Shown: one piece after another, positions 1-7,095 of the stretch
Layout: each line of letters opens with the position of its first letter
Numbering within the stretch: position 1 is the stretch's first letter
Source: Gammaproteobacteria bacterium
GTDB taxonomy: Bacteria; Pseudomonadota; Gammaproteobacteria; Eutrophobiales; Eutrophobiaceae
Direction of reading: 5' to 3'
Assembly: GCA_015661095.1 (NCBI GenBank)
Contig: JACVQI010000057.1
Location: 1-10,039 of the forward strand
DNA: 10,039 nt
The notes under the pieces: model-generated
Database searches by the model: none
What the model was told of the DNA's origin: nothing
Seen by the model: the letters and a program-made list of their open reading frames with translations, nothing else
Program-made: the position numbers and the translations under genes

Positions 1-838
1 TTAATGGTATGGTGTCGGTCACTACCAGTTCATCCAGTTGGGAAGCAGTGATATTCTTCACCGCATTCCCGGACAACACCGGGTGGGTACAGTAAGCAAC
101 GACAGCCTTGGCGCCATATTCCTTCAAGGCTGCGGCGGCATTACATAAGGTTCCCGCTGTATCCACCAGGTCATCGATGATGACACAAGTCCGGCCCTGG
201 ACATCGCCAATGATATTCATCACTTCCGATTCGTTCGGATTCGGCCGGCGCTTGTCGATAATCGCCAGATCCGTGTCATCCAGCCGTTTCGCCAGGGCCC
301 GGGCTCGAACCACGCCGCCGACGTCCGGGGAGACGACCACTAAATCCGGATATTCATGCTTCCATACATCTCCCAGCAACACCGGGGAGGAATACAGGTT
401 CTCCAGCGGCATATCAAAAAAGCCCTGGATCTGATCGGCATGCAGATCCACGGTCAGCACCCGGCTGATCCCGACCGAGCCTATCATGTTCGCCACCACT
501 TTCGCCGTAATTGGTACCCGCGCCGATCGTGGCCGCCGGTCCTGCCGGGTATAGCCCATATAGGGGATCAACGCGGTCACCCGATTGGCCGAGGCCCGGC
601 GCAGGGCATCGGCTATCACCAGCAGTTCCATCAGGTTGTCATTAACCGGCATGCACAGGGACTGGATGATGAAGGCCTCCTTCCCGCGCACATTTTCCCG
701 CAGCTCCACCATGATTTCGCCGTCACTGAAACGCCCGACCGTCACGTTGCTCAGATTCATATTCAGGCAATTGGCGATATCGGCCGCCAGGGTACGATTG
801 GCGCTGCCGGTGCAAAGCATAACGGAATCTATGGTCAT
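1..838 (-). CDS. prs: Ribose-phosphate pyrophosphokinase (PRPP synthetase), C-terminus cut by window edge
   Basis: Transfers pyrophosphate from ATP to ribose 5-phosphate, giving PRPP for purine, pyrimidine, histidine, tryptophan and NAD synthesis in the cytoplasm. From the ATG at 838, 279 codons are visible, and the frame is open at position 1. The family is about 315 residues, so roughly the last 35 are missing. Visible hallmarks are the GRFSDGE segment (residues 35-41), ENVRG (48-52), the Arg/Asp-rich segment with RQDRRPRSARVP (98-109), the catalytic-region His in DLHADQ (H133), the flexible-loop KRRP (196-199), and the PRPP-binding loop DDLVDTAGT (222-230). The closest Shine-Dalgarno-like stretch is a purine-rich AAGAGG/AAAGAG run within 16 bases of the ATG. 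The start is 57 bases after the tRNA-Gln 3' end, so it is probably cotranscribed with ispE and the tRNA. Identity is near certain from residue-by-residue similarity to E. coli Prs. Confidence 0.97.
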   Translation of the reverse strand, partial: MTIDSVMLCTGSANRTLAADIANCLNMNLSNVTVGRFSDGEIMVELRENVRGKEAFIIQSLCMPVNDNLMELLVIADALRRASANRVTALIPYMGYTRQDRRPRSARVPITAKVVANMIGSVGISRVLTVDLHADQIQGFFDMPLENLYSSPVLLGDVWKHEYPDLVVVSPDVGGVVRARALAKRLDDTDLAIIDKRRPNPNESEVMNIIGDVQGRTCVIIDDLVDTAGTLCNAAAALKEYGAKAVVAYCTHPVLSGNAVKNITASQLDELVVTDTIPL

Positions 839-895
839 ATGCTCTTTCGGCCTCTTATCAGCAACAGCGGGATGCTTGGTTATCGATCTCACAAC

Positions 896-971
896 TGGCT
901 GGGGTGCCAGGATTCGAACCTGGGAATCCGGGGATCAAAACCCCGTGCCTTAGCCGCTTGGCCACACCCCA
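896..971 (-). tRNA. tRNA-Gln, anticodon UUG, CCA encoded
   Basis: This is a complete 76-base tRNA on the minus strand. The acceptor stem TGGGGTG pairs with CACCCCA. The anticodon stem CGGGG/CCCCG closes the loop TTTTGAT, whose anticodon TTG (complement of 936-938) reads CAA and, with wobble, CAG. The T-arm carries GGTTCGAATCC. The discriminator is G73, the usual tRNA-Gln identity base, and CCA is encoded at 898-896. The weak U1-A72 pair is also typical of bacterial tRNA-Gln. It lies 23 bases after the ispE stop and 57 before the prs start, so it is probably cut from an ispE-tRNA-prs transcript. The same placement is familiar from other gammaproteobacteria. Confidence 0.97.
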
Positions 972-994
972 TCATCTCTATTCGGGCGATTAGT

Positions 995-1903
995 TCAGCC
1001 ACCTGCACCACGTCGCACACGATCCAGTTTGTCCAGCAATGGTGACTGATTACGGCCCCGCGCCACAAAGCCCCACCAGGGGGCCGGTAACGCGGTCAAT
1101 GTCGCCTCGGCCTGCTCGCGAGTGGCATAGGCACTGAACCCGCAGGCGCCGGTGCCGGTCATCCGGGCCGGAGCTGTTTCTTCCATCCAATTCAATAAGT
1201 TAGCAACTTTCGGATAGGTTTTCCTAACCACCGCCTCACAGTCGTTATGTACCACCGTGCCGGCGAGAAAGGCGCGTATTGTGATTGCAGGCGTAGTGCG
1301 TGTCAAATCAGGCGCATTAAATATTTCAGCCGTGGACACGGTTACGCCGGGATTGGCGACTAAAAACCAGGGCTCCGGCAGATTAATCGGGGTGAGTTTT
1401 TCCCCGACACCTTCCGCCCAGGCCGTCTGGCCGCGCACAAATACCGGTACATCCGCCCCGAGCTGCAGGCCGATGGCCGCCAGTTGATCCACCGCTAACC
1501 CCAGTTCCCAGAGCTGATTCAGGGCCACCAGGGTGGTGGCGGCATTCGAGCTGCCGCCGCCCAAACCGCCACCAAACGGCAGTTGTTTGCGTACCGTAAT
1601 ATCAACCCCCCGCTTCGATCCTGAGTATTCCTGCAAGTGTCGGGCTGCCCGTACTATCAAATCCTGATCCGGTTCGATGTGGTGATAGTTGCTGGACAGG
1701 TTGATACCTCTGTCCGGCCGGATATGAAAATCCAGTTCATCGGCAAAATCCAGAAACTGGAAGACGGTTTGTAACAGATGATAACCATCCGGCCTGCGGC
1801 CGACGACATGCAGGAACAGATTGAGCTTGGCCGGGGCCGGCCACGATCGGGTGTAGGCGTTGTCCGCCGCTGTATCGTCAGGCGTTGGGTCGGATGATTG
1901 CAT
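995..1903 (-). CDS. ispE: 4-diphosphocytidyl-2-C-methyl-D-erythritol kinase
   Basis: Cytoplasmic GHMP-superfamily kinase of the non-mevalonate (MEP) isoprenoid pathway. It phosphorylates the 2-hydroxyl of CDP-methylerythritol with ATP. The 302-residue product shows all three GHMP motifs: PAPAKLNLFL (residues 22-31, with presumed catalytic K26), the glycine-rich ATP loop LPFGGGLGGGSSNAAT (108-123), and MTGTGACGFSA (248-258). GADVPVF contains the presumed catalytic D151. It is about 16 residues longer at the N-terminus than E. coli IspE. The extension is Asp/Thr/Ala-rich, but no in-frame ATG, GTG or TTG lies between this ATG and the first motif, so the start is forced. The ATG sits 3 bases after the lolB stop with no clear Shine-Dalgarno site, suggesting reinitiation or coupling with lolB. 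The stop lies 23 bases before tRNA-Gln. Confidence 0.96.
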   Translation of the reverse strand: MQSSDPTPDDTAADNAYTRSWPAPAKLNLFLHVVGRRPDGYHLLQTVFQFLDFADELDFHIRPDRGINLSSNYHHIEPDQDLIVRAARHLQEYSGSKRGVDITVRKQLPFGGGLGGGSSNAATTLVALNQLWELGLAVDQLAAIGLQLGADVPVFVRGQTAWAEGVGEKLTPINLPEPWFLVANPGVTVSTAEIFNAPDLTRTTPAITIRAFLAGTVVHNDCEAVVRKTYPKVANLLNWMEETAPARMTGTGACGFSAYATREQAEATLTALPAPWWGFVARGRNQSPLLDKLDRVRRGAGG

Positions 1904-1906
1904 ACT

Positions 1907-2518
1907 TTATATATGCCAGTTCTTGATCACCAGACGCAGCTTTAATTTCCCGTTAGCCAATTCGATCCGTCCCGGTAATTCAAACACACCCTGGCTGGAA
2001 TATTGTTTATAAGTGACCAGCCAGCCCGCCTGTTCCAGTGCGCTGATCCGGCCTGCCTCATCCAGTAACATCTTTTTCACCTTGACGTCCGGTTCCGGTA
2101 TGCCCCTGATCCAGTACTGCAATCCTGACACCGGCACGGTCCAGCCGAAGTTGTCCTGCAGCAGGGTCTCCGGGTTGTCCGCGCGCAGTACCTTATTTTG
2201 TTGCAGGCGCAACGTAACGCCCTGGTTACCACCCCGTAATTCAAAACTGCCACGTCCCAGGGGCGCGATCAGGCGTAATTCATACTCCGCATCTGTTTGC
2301 GTCCAATGCAGGGTTGCCGACCAGGCGTCCTTTTCCATCGACATCGCGATACGTCCTTGTAGCTGCCATGACTCCAGTTCGGTCAGTTTGTCCCGATGCG
2401 CGGCGTAGCTGTCAAGTCTGGCCTGTTCGTCAATGGGTATTTGGGTGGTACAACCCGCCAGCCACAGAAGAAACATGAATATTAGTAAACGGTTTCGGAC
2501 TGCAAGAAAATAATTCAT
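1907..2518 (-). CDS. lolB: Outer-membrane lipoprotein LolB
   Basis: LolB accepts lipoproteins from the periplasmic carrier LolA and inserts them into the inner leaflet of the outer membrane; it is itself a lipoprotein. From the ATG at 2518 the product has 203 residues. The N-terminus has two arginines (R8, R10), a hydrophobic stretch, and the lipobox LAGC, with C23 as the lipidated residue. T24 follows, so there is no Asp-type inner-membrane retention signal. The mature part has ESWQLQGRIAM, the APLGRGSFEL segment aligning with E. coli NPLG (the loop bearing the membrane-inserting Leu), a WI-G-P segment, and a terminal LVIKNW like the LKMDNW end of E. coli LolB. An in-frame ATG at 2539 would add 7 residues. 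I prefer 2518 because it gives a more typical signal peptide and has GAAG about 10 bases upstream. A TATACT hexamer at 2557-2552 could be a -10 box, but I see no matching -35. Confidence 0.92.
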   Translation of the reverse strand: MNYFLAVRNRLLIFMFLLWLAGCTTQIPIDEQARLDSYAAHRDKLTELESWQLQGRIAMSMEKDAWSATLHWTQTDAEYELRLIAPLGRGSFELRGGNQGVTLRLQQNKVLRADNPETLLQDNFGWTVPVSGLQYWIRGIPEPDVKVKKMLLDEAGRISALEQAGWLVTYKQYSSQGVFELPGRIELANGKLKLRLVIKNWHI

Positions 2519-2633
2519 ATGTATAGCTTCAGAGATCATCCAGAGGCGCCAAGTATAGTTGGTTTTGCCTGCGACTGCCGCTGTTGACAGGCCGCTGGTC
2601 CGGCGGGGGGATCCGACGAATTTTATTATGTGC

Positions 2634-4439
2634 TTAGCGGGGGTTATCGATGGGGGTGAAGCGTTTCATCACATCGATCAACTTGGTGTGTTCCGGTGTG
2701 TTTTTCAGCGCGGTCTCCCAGACCTGTTGGGCGCCCTTCTTGTCCCCTGCGACCCAGAGTACCTCGCCGAGATGGGCGGCAATCTCCGGGTCCTGTGTCA
2801 GCGCCATGGCCTTGCGCAGGTAATCAATTGCCTCCTCGTGTTTTCCCATCCGATACAAGACCCAGCCCATGCTGTCGAGAAAATAATAGCTCTTCGGTTC
2901 CAGGGTCAAGGCCTTCTGGATCAGCTCATAGGCCTCCTGATAGCGATTGGTACGGTCGGCGAGGGTGTAGCCGAGGGCATTCAGGGCCTGGGCGTGCTGC
3001 GGTTCCTTGGTAAGGATCAGGCGCAGGTCTTCCTCCGCCAGATCGAGCATATCCATTTTTTCAGCCAGCATGGCGCGTGAATATAACAGGTCAGCGTCAT
3101 AGCGGTTCTCCAGGGCCTTGTCATAGACCGCCATGGCATCGGCGTAACGCTGTTCACCGGTGAGCAGCTCGGCGATGGCCTCGGTCAGGACGTTTTCCTG
3201 GGCCTGATTACTGGTATCGATCGATTGCAGTTGCGTCAGTGCTGCCTCAGTGGATTTCCGCTTGCCGAGCAGCAGGCCGTACCTGACCTGCGCATCGAAG
3301 GCATAATCGCCACTCTGTACGCTCTCATACCAGACGCTGGCGGTAGCGTAATCCTTGCGTTCCTCGGCAATTCGACCGAGCAGATATTTGGCATTATGGA
3401 AACGGCTGTCCTGGTCGACCAGGCGCTTGAAATACAGCTCGGCATCGTCTATCCGGTTGGTCTGCAAATAGAGATTGCCCAGCCAATACAGCACGTCCGG
3501 GTTGTTCGGCGCGGCTACGACCAGGATCTCGAATTGCCGGCGGGCATCATCGAACCGTTGCGCGCTATACAACAATCTCGCGTAGGCCAGGCGCAGATTG
3601 AAATCATTGCTGTCGCGTTTTGCCAGGACCTCCTCCAGCCAGGTGATCGCATCATTGGTCCGTTCCATGCGCTGCAAGATATTGATGTAAGACAGGGCCA
3701 CATCATCATTATCGGGCGCCATGGCATGCGCTTTGGTGAGTAACTCCAGCGACCGGTTCAAATCACCCATACGCGAGGCGATATCGGCAAAAGCATAGAT
3801 GGCATCCACTTCGTCCTGGTGGTCGCTCAACAGCCGTTCCATGACGGTCATAACCAGATCCCGGTCCCGTTCCCGCCCGAGCATATTCACGATCATCCAG
3901 AGTTTCTGTCGGAACTCGCCGGCCGTGCTTTTCAGGATTTGCTCCAGATGCACGAGGGTTTCCTCGACGTTTTTTTGCCGCAACGACATGACCGCCAGGA
4001 TTTGATGGGGATCCGGGTTACCGGGATCCAATTGCGCCCACAGTTGCGCCGCTTCCGCGGCGGCCTCGGTATTGCGGGCATAGACCGCAATACGGGTGGC
4101 CCGCTCCACTACCTTGGGATCCCTGGTTGCTCTGGCCAGCTCCAGATAATTTTCGACTGAGATGTCCAGGTGTCCCCTTTGTCCGGCAACTTCCGCCACC
4201 ATGACTTTGTAGAGAATATCCTCGCTTAAATCGATCTTGGGCCGGGGCGGCTCAGTCCGGGGAATCTCCGCTGCTACTTCCGGTTGCTTCGGCGCTTCAG
4301 CAGTGGCTGCGGAATCTTTTGAGGGTGTTGTCTGACAGCCCAGCAGAAGTACTGACAGGGACAGAGACAACAAGAGTCTGATTGTGCCTGGAGTATTTGT
4401 CACTGGTAGATGTATTGATTTTACAACAGGATCAGGCAT
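2634..4439 (-). CDS. TPR-repeat outer-membrane lipoprotein, LbcA-like (PA4667 family)
   Basis: A 601-residue lipoprotein built almost entirely of tetratricopeptide repeats. From the ATG at 4439 the signal peptide has a long polar lead, a Leu/Ser-rich core, and the lipobox LLGC (C35). Q36 follows, which favours outer-membrane sorting. A Pro/Ala/Glu-rich linker spans about residues 39-68. Helical pairs with TPR spacing then run to near the end; the clearest cover about 210-345 and 485-580 and include GNLYLQTNRIDDAELYFK and GWVLYRMGKHEEAIDYL. Architecture and position (divergent from hemA, upstream of lolB) match P. aeruginosa PA4667. That protein, LbcA, scaffolds the periplasmic protease CtpA and presents peptidoglycan hydrolases to it. 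The same role here is inference; ctpA is not in the window. A TTG at 4475 would add 12 residues. A GTG at residue 13 (position 4403) would give a more standard 22-residue signal. No start has a good Shine-Dalgarno site. Confidence 0.85.
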   Translation of the reverse strand: MPDPVVKSIHLPVTNTPGTIRLLLSLSLSVLLLGCQTTPSKDSAATAEAPKQPEVAAEIPRTEPPRPKIDLSEDILYKVMVAEVAGQRGHLDISVENYLELARATRDPKVVERATRIAVYARNTEAAAEAAQLWAQLDPGNPDPHQILAVMSLRQKNVEETLVHLEQILKSTAGEFRQKLWMIVNMLGRERDRDLVMTVMERLLSDHQDEVDAIYAFADIASRMGDLNRSLELLTKAHAMAPDNDDVALSYINILQRMERTNDAITWLEEVLAKRDSNDFNLRLAYARLLYSAQRFDDARRQFEILVVAAPNNPDVLYWLGNLYLQTNRIDDAELYFKRLVDQDSRFHNAKYLLGRIAEERKDYATASVWYESVQSGDYAFDAQVRYGLLLGKRKSTEAALTQLQSIDTSNQAQENVLTEAIAELLTGEQRYADAMAVYDKALENRYDADLLYSRAMLAEKMDMLDLAEEDLRLILTKEPQHAQALNALGYTLADRTNRYQEAYELIQKALTLEPKSYYFLDSMGWVLYRMGKHEEAIDYLRKAMALTQDPEIAAHLGEVLWVAGDKKGAQQVWETALKNTPEHTKLIDVMKRFTPIDNPR

Positions 4440-4666
4440 GACAGGATACGGGATAAACGATATTCCAGTGAACAAACTAGTTAGTGGTAACTATATAATT
4501 GGCTGTATTCGTTAAAGCTTTAGGGTATTCAACTATATCCGACTATTATCAAGAAGGACACATTTTTATAAATCATTTCCAACAAATTGATATTCAAGCA
4601 TTTATAATTATCTCTAAATCAGTAAAATCGGCAAATTTTCAGTGACCTTAACTTAGTTAATTACCC
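4440..4666. promoter_or_regulatory. AT-rich divergent promoter region between the TPR lipoprotein gene and hemA
   Basis: These 227 bases are far more AT-rich than the flanking genes and must hold the start signals for both arms. For hemA, TAAAAT at 4623-4628 has TTTATA 16 bases upstream (4601-4606), a moderate sigma-70 match. A perfect TATAAT at 4603-4608 lacks a -35. For the TPR gene, the minus strand has TATAGT at 4495-4490 without a good -35. A 10-base perfect palindrome, TAAAGCTTTA, sits at 4513-4522. No long ORF, riboswitch or hairpin leader is evident. The individual hexamers are weak calls; the regional assignment rests on the divergent gene layout. Confidence 0.6.
4580..4592 (-). promoter_or_regulatory. 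Candidate IHF binding site upstream of hemA
   Basis: The minus strand reads TATCAATTTGTTG, an exact match to the IHF consensus WATCAANNNNTTR, inside an AT-rich tract as IHF sites usually are. It lies about 75-87 bases before the hemA ATG and just upstream of the best hemA promoter candidate. IHF has been implicated in hemA transcription in P. aeruginosa, so the position is sensible. A chance match in AT-rich DNA of this length is possible though not likely. Confidence 0.4.
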
Positions 4667-5947
4667 ATGACGCTGCTGGCATTTGGATTAAATCATGTTA
4701 CCGCTCCCCTGGAGGTCAGAGAGAAAGTGGCCTTCGGCAGCGACAGCATGCCTGCGGCTTTGCTCGACCTGACCAGGCGCGGCGGCGCCAAGGAGGCGGC
4801 CATCCTGTCAACCTGTAACCGAACCGAGATTTATTGCAATACCGGCACCAGCGTGATCCATGAACCGATCGAGTGGTTTACAGATTATCACGGTTTCACG
4901 GCTACGGAATTGCAAGAATTCATCTATACCCATCCCGACGAAAATGCCGTTAAACACATGCTGCGCGTCGCCAGCGGTCTGGACTCCATGGTGCTGGGCG
5001 AACCGCAGGTGCTGGGCCAGCTCAAGAATGCCTATCGCATCGCCAACCAGACCGGCAGCATTGGCCAGCTGTTGAGCCGGTTATTTCAGCATGCATTCAA
5101 GGTGGCGAAGGAGGTTCGCAGCAGTACCGAGATCGGCAGCCATCCGGTATCGATAGCCTTCGCCGCGGTCCGGCTGGCGCAACAGATTTTCGGCGACTTG
5201 TCGCAACGCACGGCGCTGTGCATCGGCGCCGGTAATACCATCGAGCTGGCGGCGCGGCATTTGCACGATATCGGTCTGCAGCGCATGATTGTCGCCAACC
5301 GGACGCTGGAACGATCGCAGATTCTGGCCGCCGAATTTAATGCCTATGCCATCACCCTGGCGGATGTACCTGTCCACCTGGATGAAGCCGATATCGTTAT
5401 CTCCGCCACCGCCAGCCAGTTGCCGATTCTCGGCAAGGGCGCGATTGAATCGGCCATCAAGAAGCGCCGACACCGGCCGATGTTTTTAGTCGATCTGGCG
5501 GTACCACGGGATATCGAGCCGGAAGCTGGCAATCTGGATGATGTGTATTTATACACGGTCGATGATCTCAAGGGTGTCATCGACGAAAATATTAAAAGCC
5601 GCAAGGAGGCCGCGCTGCAGGCCGAGGAGATTATCGAAATCCAGGTGTTTCAGTTCATGGAGTGGCTGAAATCGCTGGACGCGGTTGCCACCATTCGCGC
5701 CCTGCGCGATCAGGCCACGCTCATCCAGCAGGAGGCGTTGGCGGCAGCCAGGCTAAAGCTGCGCAAGGGTGATGACCCGGAGGCGGTCATGCAGGAAATT
5801 GCGCATACCCTGACCAACAAGTTTCTGCATGCGCCCAGCACCCGTTTGCGCAATGCCGGCGCCGTGGGACGGGACGACCTGCTGCAAACCGCCCGGGAAT
5901 TGTTCAATCTGGAATCCCCCAGTCAATCCGCACGGAAAGATCGATAG
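4667..5947 (+). CDS. hemA: Glutamyl-tRNA reductase
   Basis: Reduces glutamyl-tRNA(Glu) with NADPH to glutamate-1-semialdehyde, the first committed step of C5-pathway haem synthesis. The 426-residue product begins MTLLAFGLNHVTAPLEVREK, nearly the same as E. coli HemA (MTLLALGINHKTAP), which fixes the start. The nucleophilic cysteine is C50 in STCNRTE. The conserved His is H97 in VKHMLRVASGLDSMVLGEPQ. The NADPH-binding domain has GAGNTIELAARHL (187-199) and ANRT (210-213), followed by VDLAVPRDIEPE (275-286). The C-terminal dimerisation helix region ends with the HAPSTRLR segment (388-395). The length is slightly above E. coli's 418. It is the first gene of a hemA-prfA-prmC arm, as in many gammaproteobacteria. 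No Shine-Dalgarno site is obvious before the ATG. A candidate IHF site and sigma-70-like hexamers lie upstream. Confidence 0.98.
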   Translation: MTLLAFGLNHVTAPLEVREKVAFGSDSMPAALLDLTRRGGAKEAAILSTCNRTEIYCNTGTSVIHEPIEWFTDYHGFTATELQEFIYTHPDENAVKHMLRVASGLDSMVLGEPQVLGQLKNAYRIANQTGSIGQLLSRLFQHAFKVAKEVRSSTEIGSHPVSIAFAAVRLAQQIFGDLSQRTALCIGAGNTIELAARHLHDIGLQRMIVANRTLERSQILAAEFNAYAITLADVPVHLDEADIVISATASQLPILGKGAIESAIKKRRHRPMFLVDLAVPRDIEPEAGNLDDVYLYTVDDLKGVIDENIKSRKEAALQAEEIIEIQVFQFMEWLKSLDAVATIRALRDQATLIQQEALAAARLKLRKGDDPEAVMQEIAHTLTNKFLHAPSTRLRNAGAVGRDDLLQTARELFNLESPSQSARKDR

Positions 5948-6003
5948 CCTGGCCAGGCCGTCGGTTAATTTCGTTAACAATCCATCCGTCATTATCAATC
6001 TGT

Positions 6004-7086
6004 ATGAAAGAAAGTCTTATCAATAAACTGGAAAAACTCGCCGAGCGTCTGCAGGAGTTATATGCCCTGCTCGCCGATCCGGATGTGATCAAGGATAACA
6101 AGCGTTTTCGCGAATTAAGCAAGGAAGCGGCTGGCACGGCGCCGATCGTCGAGTGTTTCAACGATTACCGGAAAAATTCGGAACATATCATTAGCGCGCG
6201 CGTGATGCTGCAGGACGCCGACAAGGAGATCCGCGGGCTGGCCGGCGAGGAACTGCAACAGGCAGAACTGGAACATGAGCGGCTGGAGCAGGAATTGAAA
6301 AGATTATTACTGCCCAGTGACCCGGCTGACAAGAATAATATCTTTCTCGAAATCCGGGCCGGCGCCGGCGGTGAAGAAGCCGCGTTATTCGCGGGTGACC
6401 TGATGCGCATGTATATACGCTACGCGGAAGACCGCGGCTGGAAGATTGAAATCCTGCGTAAGAACGCCAGCGATCTGAAAGGCTACAAGGAAATCATCAT
6501 GCGGGTCATCGGCGAGGGCGCCTACTCCAGGTTGAAATTCGAATCCGGTGCGCACCGTGTGCAACGTGTGCCCGATACCGAGGCCCAGGGCCGGATACAC
6601 ACCTCGACCTGCACGGTGGCGATCCTGCCGGAACTGGACGAGATCAACGAGATCGTGATTAATCCCGCCGATTTACGCATCGATACTTACCGGGCATCCG
6701 GCGCCGGCGGCCAGCACGTCAACAAAACCGATTCAGCGATCCGGATCACGCATTTACCCACCAATACCGTGGTCGAGTGCCAGGACGAACGCTCGCAGCA
6801 CAAGAACCGGGCCCGGGCCATGTCGTTGCTGCAGGCCAGATTATTAAATGCCGAGCGCGACAAACAGACCGCCGCCACTGCGGAGAACCGGCGCAATCTG
6901 GTCGGCACCGGCGATCGCTCGGAGCGGATCCGGACCTATAATTTTTCGGAGCGGCGAGTGACGGATCATCGCATCAACCTGACCGTGTACCGGCTGGACG
7001 AATTTATCGAGGGTGATCTGGATATGATCATCGATCCCTTGATTAATGAGCATCAGGCCGATCTGCTGGCGGAAGCCTCGGTCTGA
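6004..7086 (+). CDS. prfA: Peptide chain release factor 1
   Basis: RF1 recognises UAA and UAG in the ribosomal A site and triggers hydrolysis of peptidyl-tRNA. The 360-residue product matches E. coli RF1 in length and order: N-terminal coiled-coil domain (about 1-100), RAGAGGEEAALFAGD (118-132), the codon-recognition loop with P190-D191-T192 in HRVQRVPDTEAQGRIHTS, and the catalytic GGQ loop SGAGGQHVN (232-240, Gln237). ECQDERSQHKN follows, then VTDHRINLTVYRLDE near the C-terminus. The PxT tripeptide identifies it as RF1; RF2 has SPF. The middle residue is Asp, where E. coli has Ala and others Val or Glu. TYNFSERRVTDHR differs from the usual TYNFPQGRVTDHR. Gln237 should be the substrate of PrmC, encoded 9 bases downstream. 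The start agrees with the family N-terminus although no Shine-Dalgarno site is visible. Confidence 0.98.
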   Translation: MKESLINKLEKLAERLQELYALLADPDVIKDNKRFRELSKEAAGTAPIVECFNDYRKNSEHIISARVMLQDADKEIRGLAGEELQQAELEHERLEQELKRLLLPSDPADKNNIFLEIRAGAGGEEAALFAGDLMRMYIRYAEDRGWKIEILRKNASDLKGYKEIIMRVIGEGAYSRLKFESGAHRVQRVPDTEAQGRIHTSTCTVAILPELDEINEIVINPADLRIDTYRASGAGGQHVNKTDSAIRITHLPTNTVVECQDERSQHKNRARAMSLLQARLLNAERDKQTAATAENRRNLVGTGDRSERIRTYNFSERRVTDHRINLTVYRLDEFIEGDLDMIIDPLINEHQADLLAEASV

Positions 7087-7095
7087 ATTTCAAGC

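Noticed and set aside
839..895. Possible terminator or regulatory hairpin between tRNA-Gln and prs
   Set aside because: No convincing stem with a T-run is visible; the stretch reads as a processed spacer and prs leader.
356..1045. A 229-codon plus-strand open frame across prs, the tRNA and the ispE end
   Set aside because: It runs antisense through three certain features, including the tRNA, and its translation has no recognisable domain. It is a by-product of the coding bias of prs.
2540..2633. Possible terminator between the TPR gene and lolB
   Set aside because: The stretch is GC-rich with a C-run, but I find no stable stem followed by T residues. A -10-like TATACT without a -35 is too weak to call a promoter.
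2559..3080. A 173-codon plus-strand open frame opposite the TPR gene, and similar frames at 3225-3743 and 3819-4160
   Set aside because: All are antisense shadows of the TPR gene, whose lipobox and repeats are unmistakable. None has a start signal or a plausible fold.
4539..4552. Possible Anr/FNR box in the hemA upstream region (second half ATCAA)
   Set aside because: Only the right half-site of TTGAT-N4-ATCAA is present; the left half reads CCGAC. TTGAT at 4587-4591 likewise lacks its partner half.
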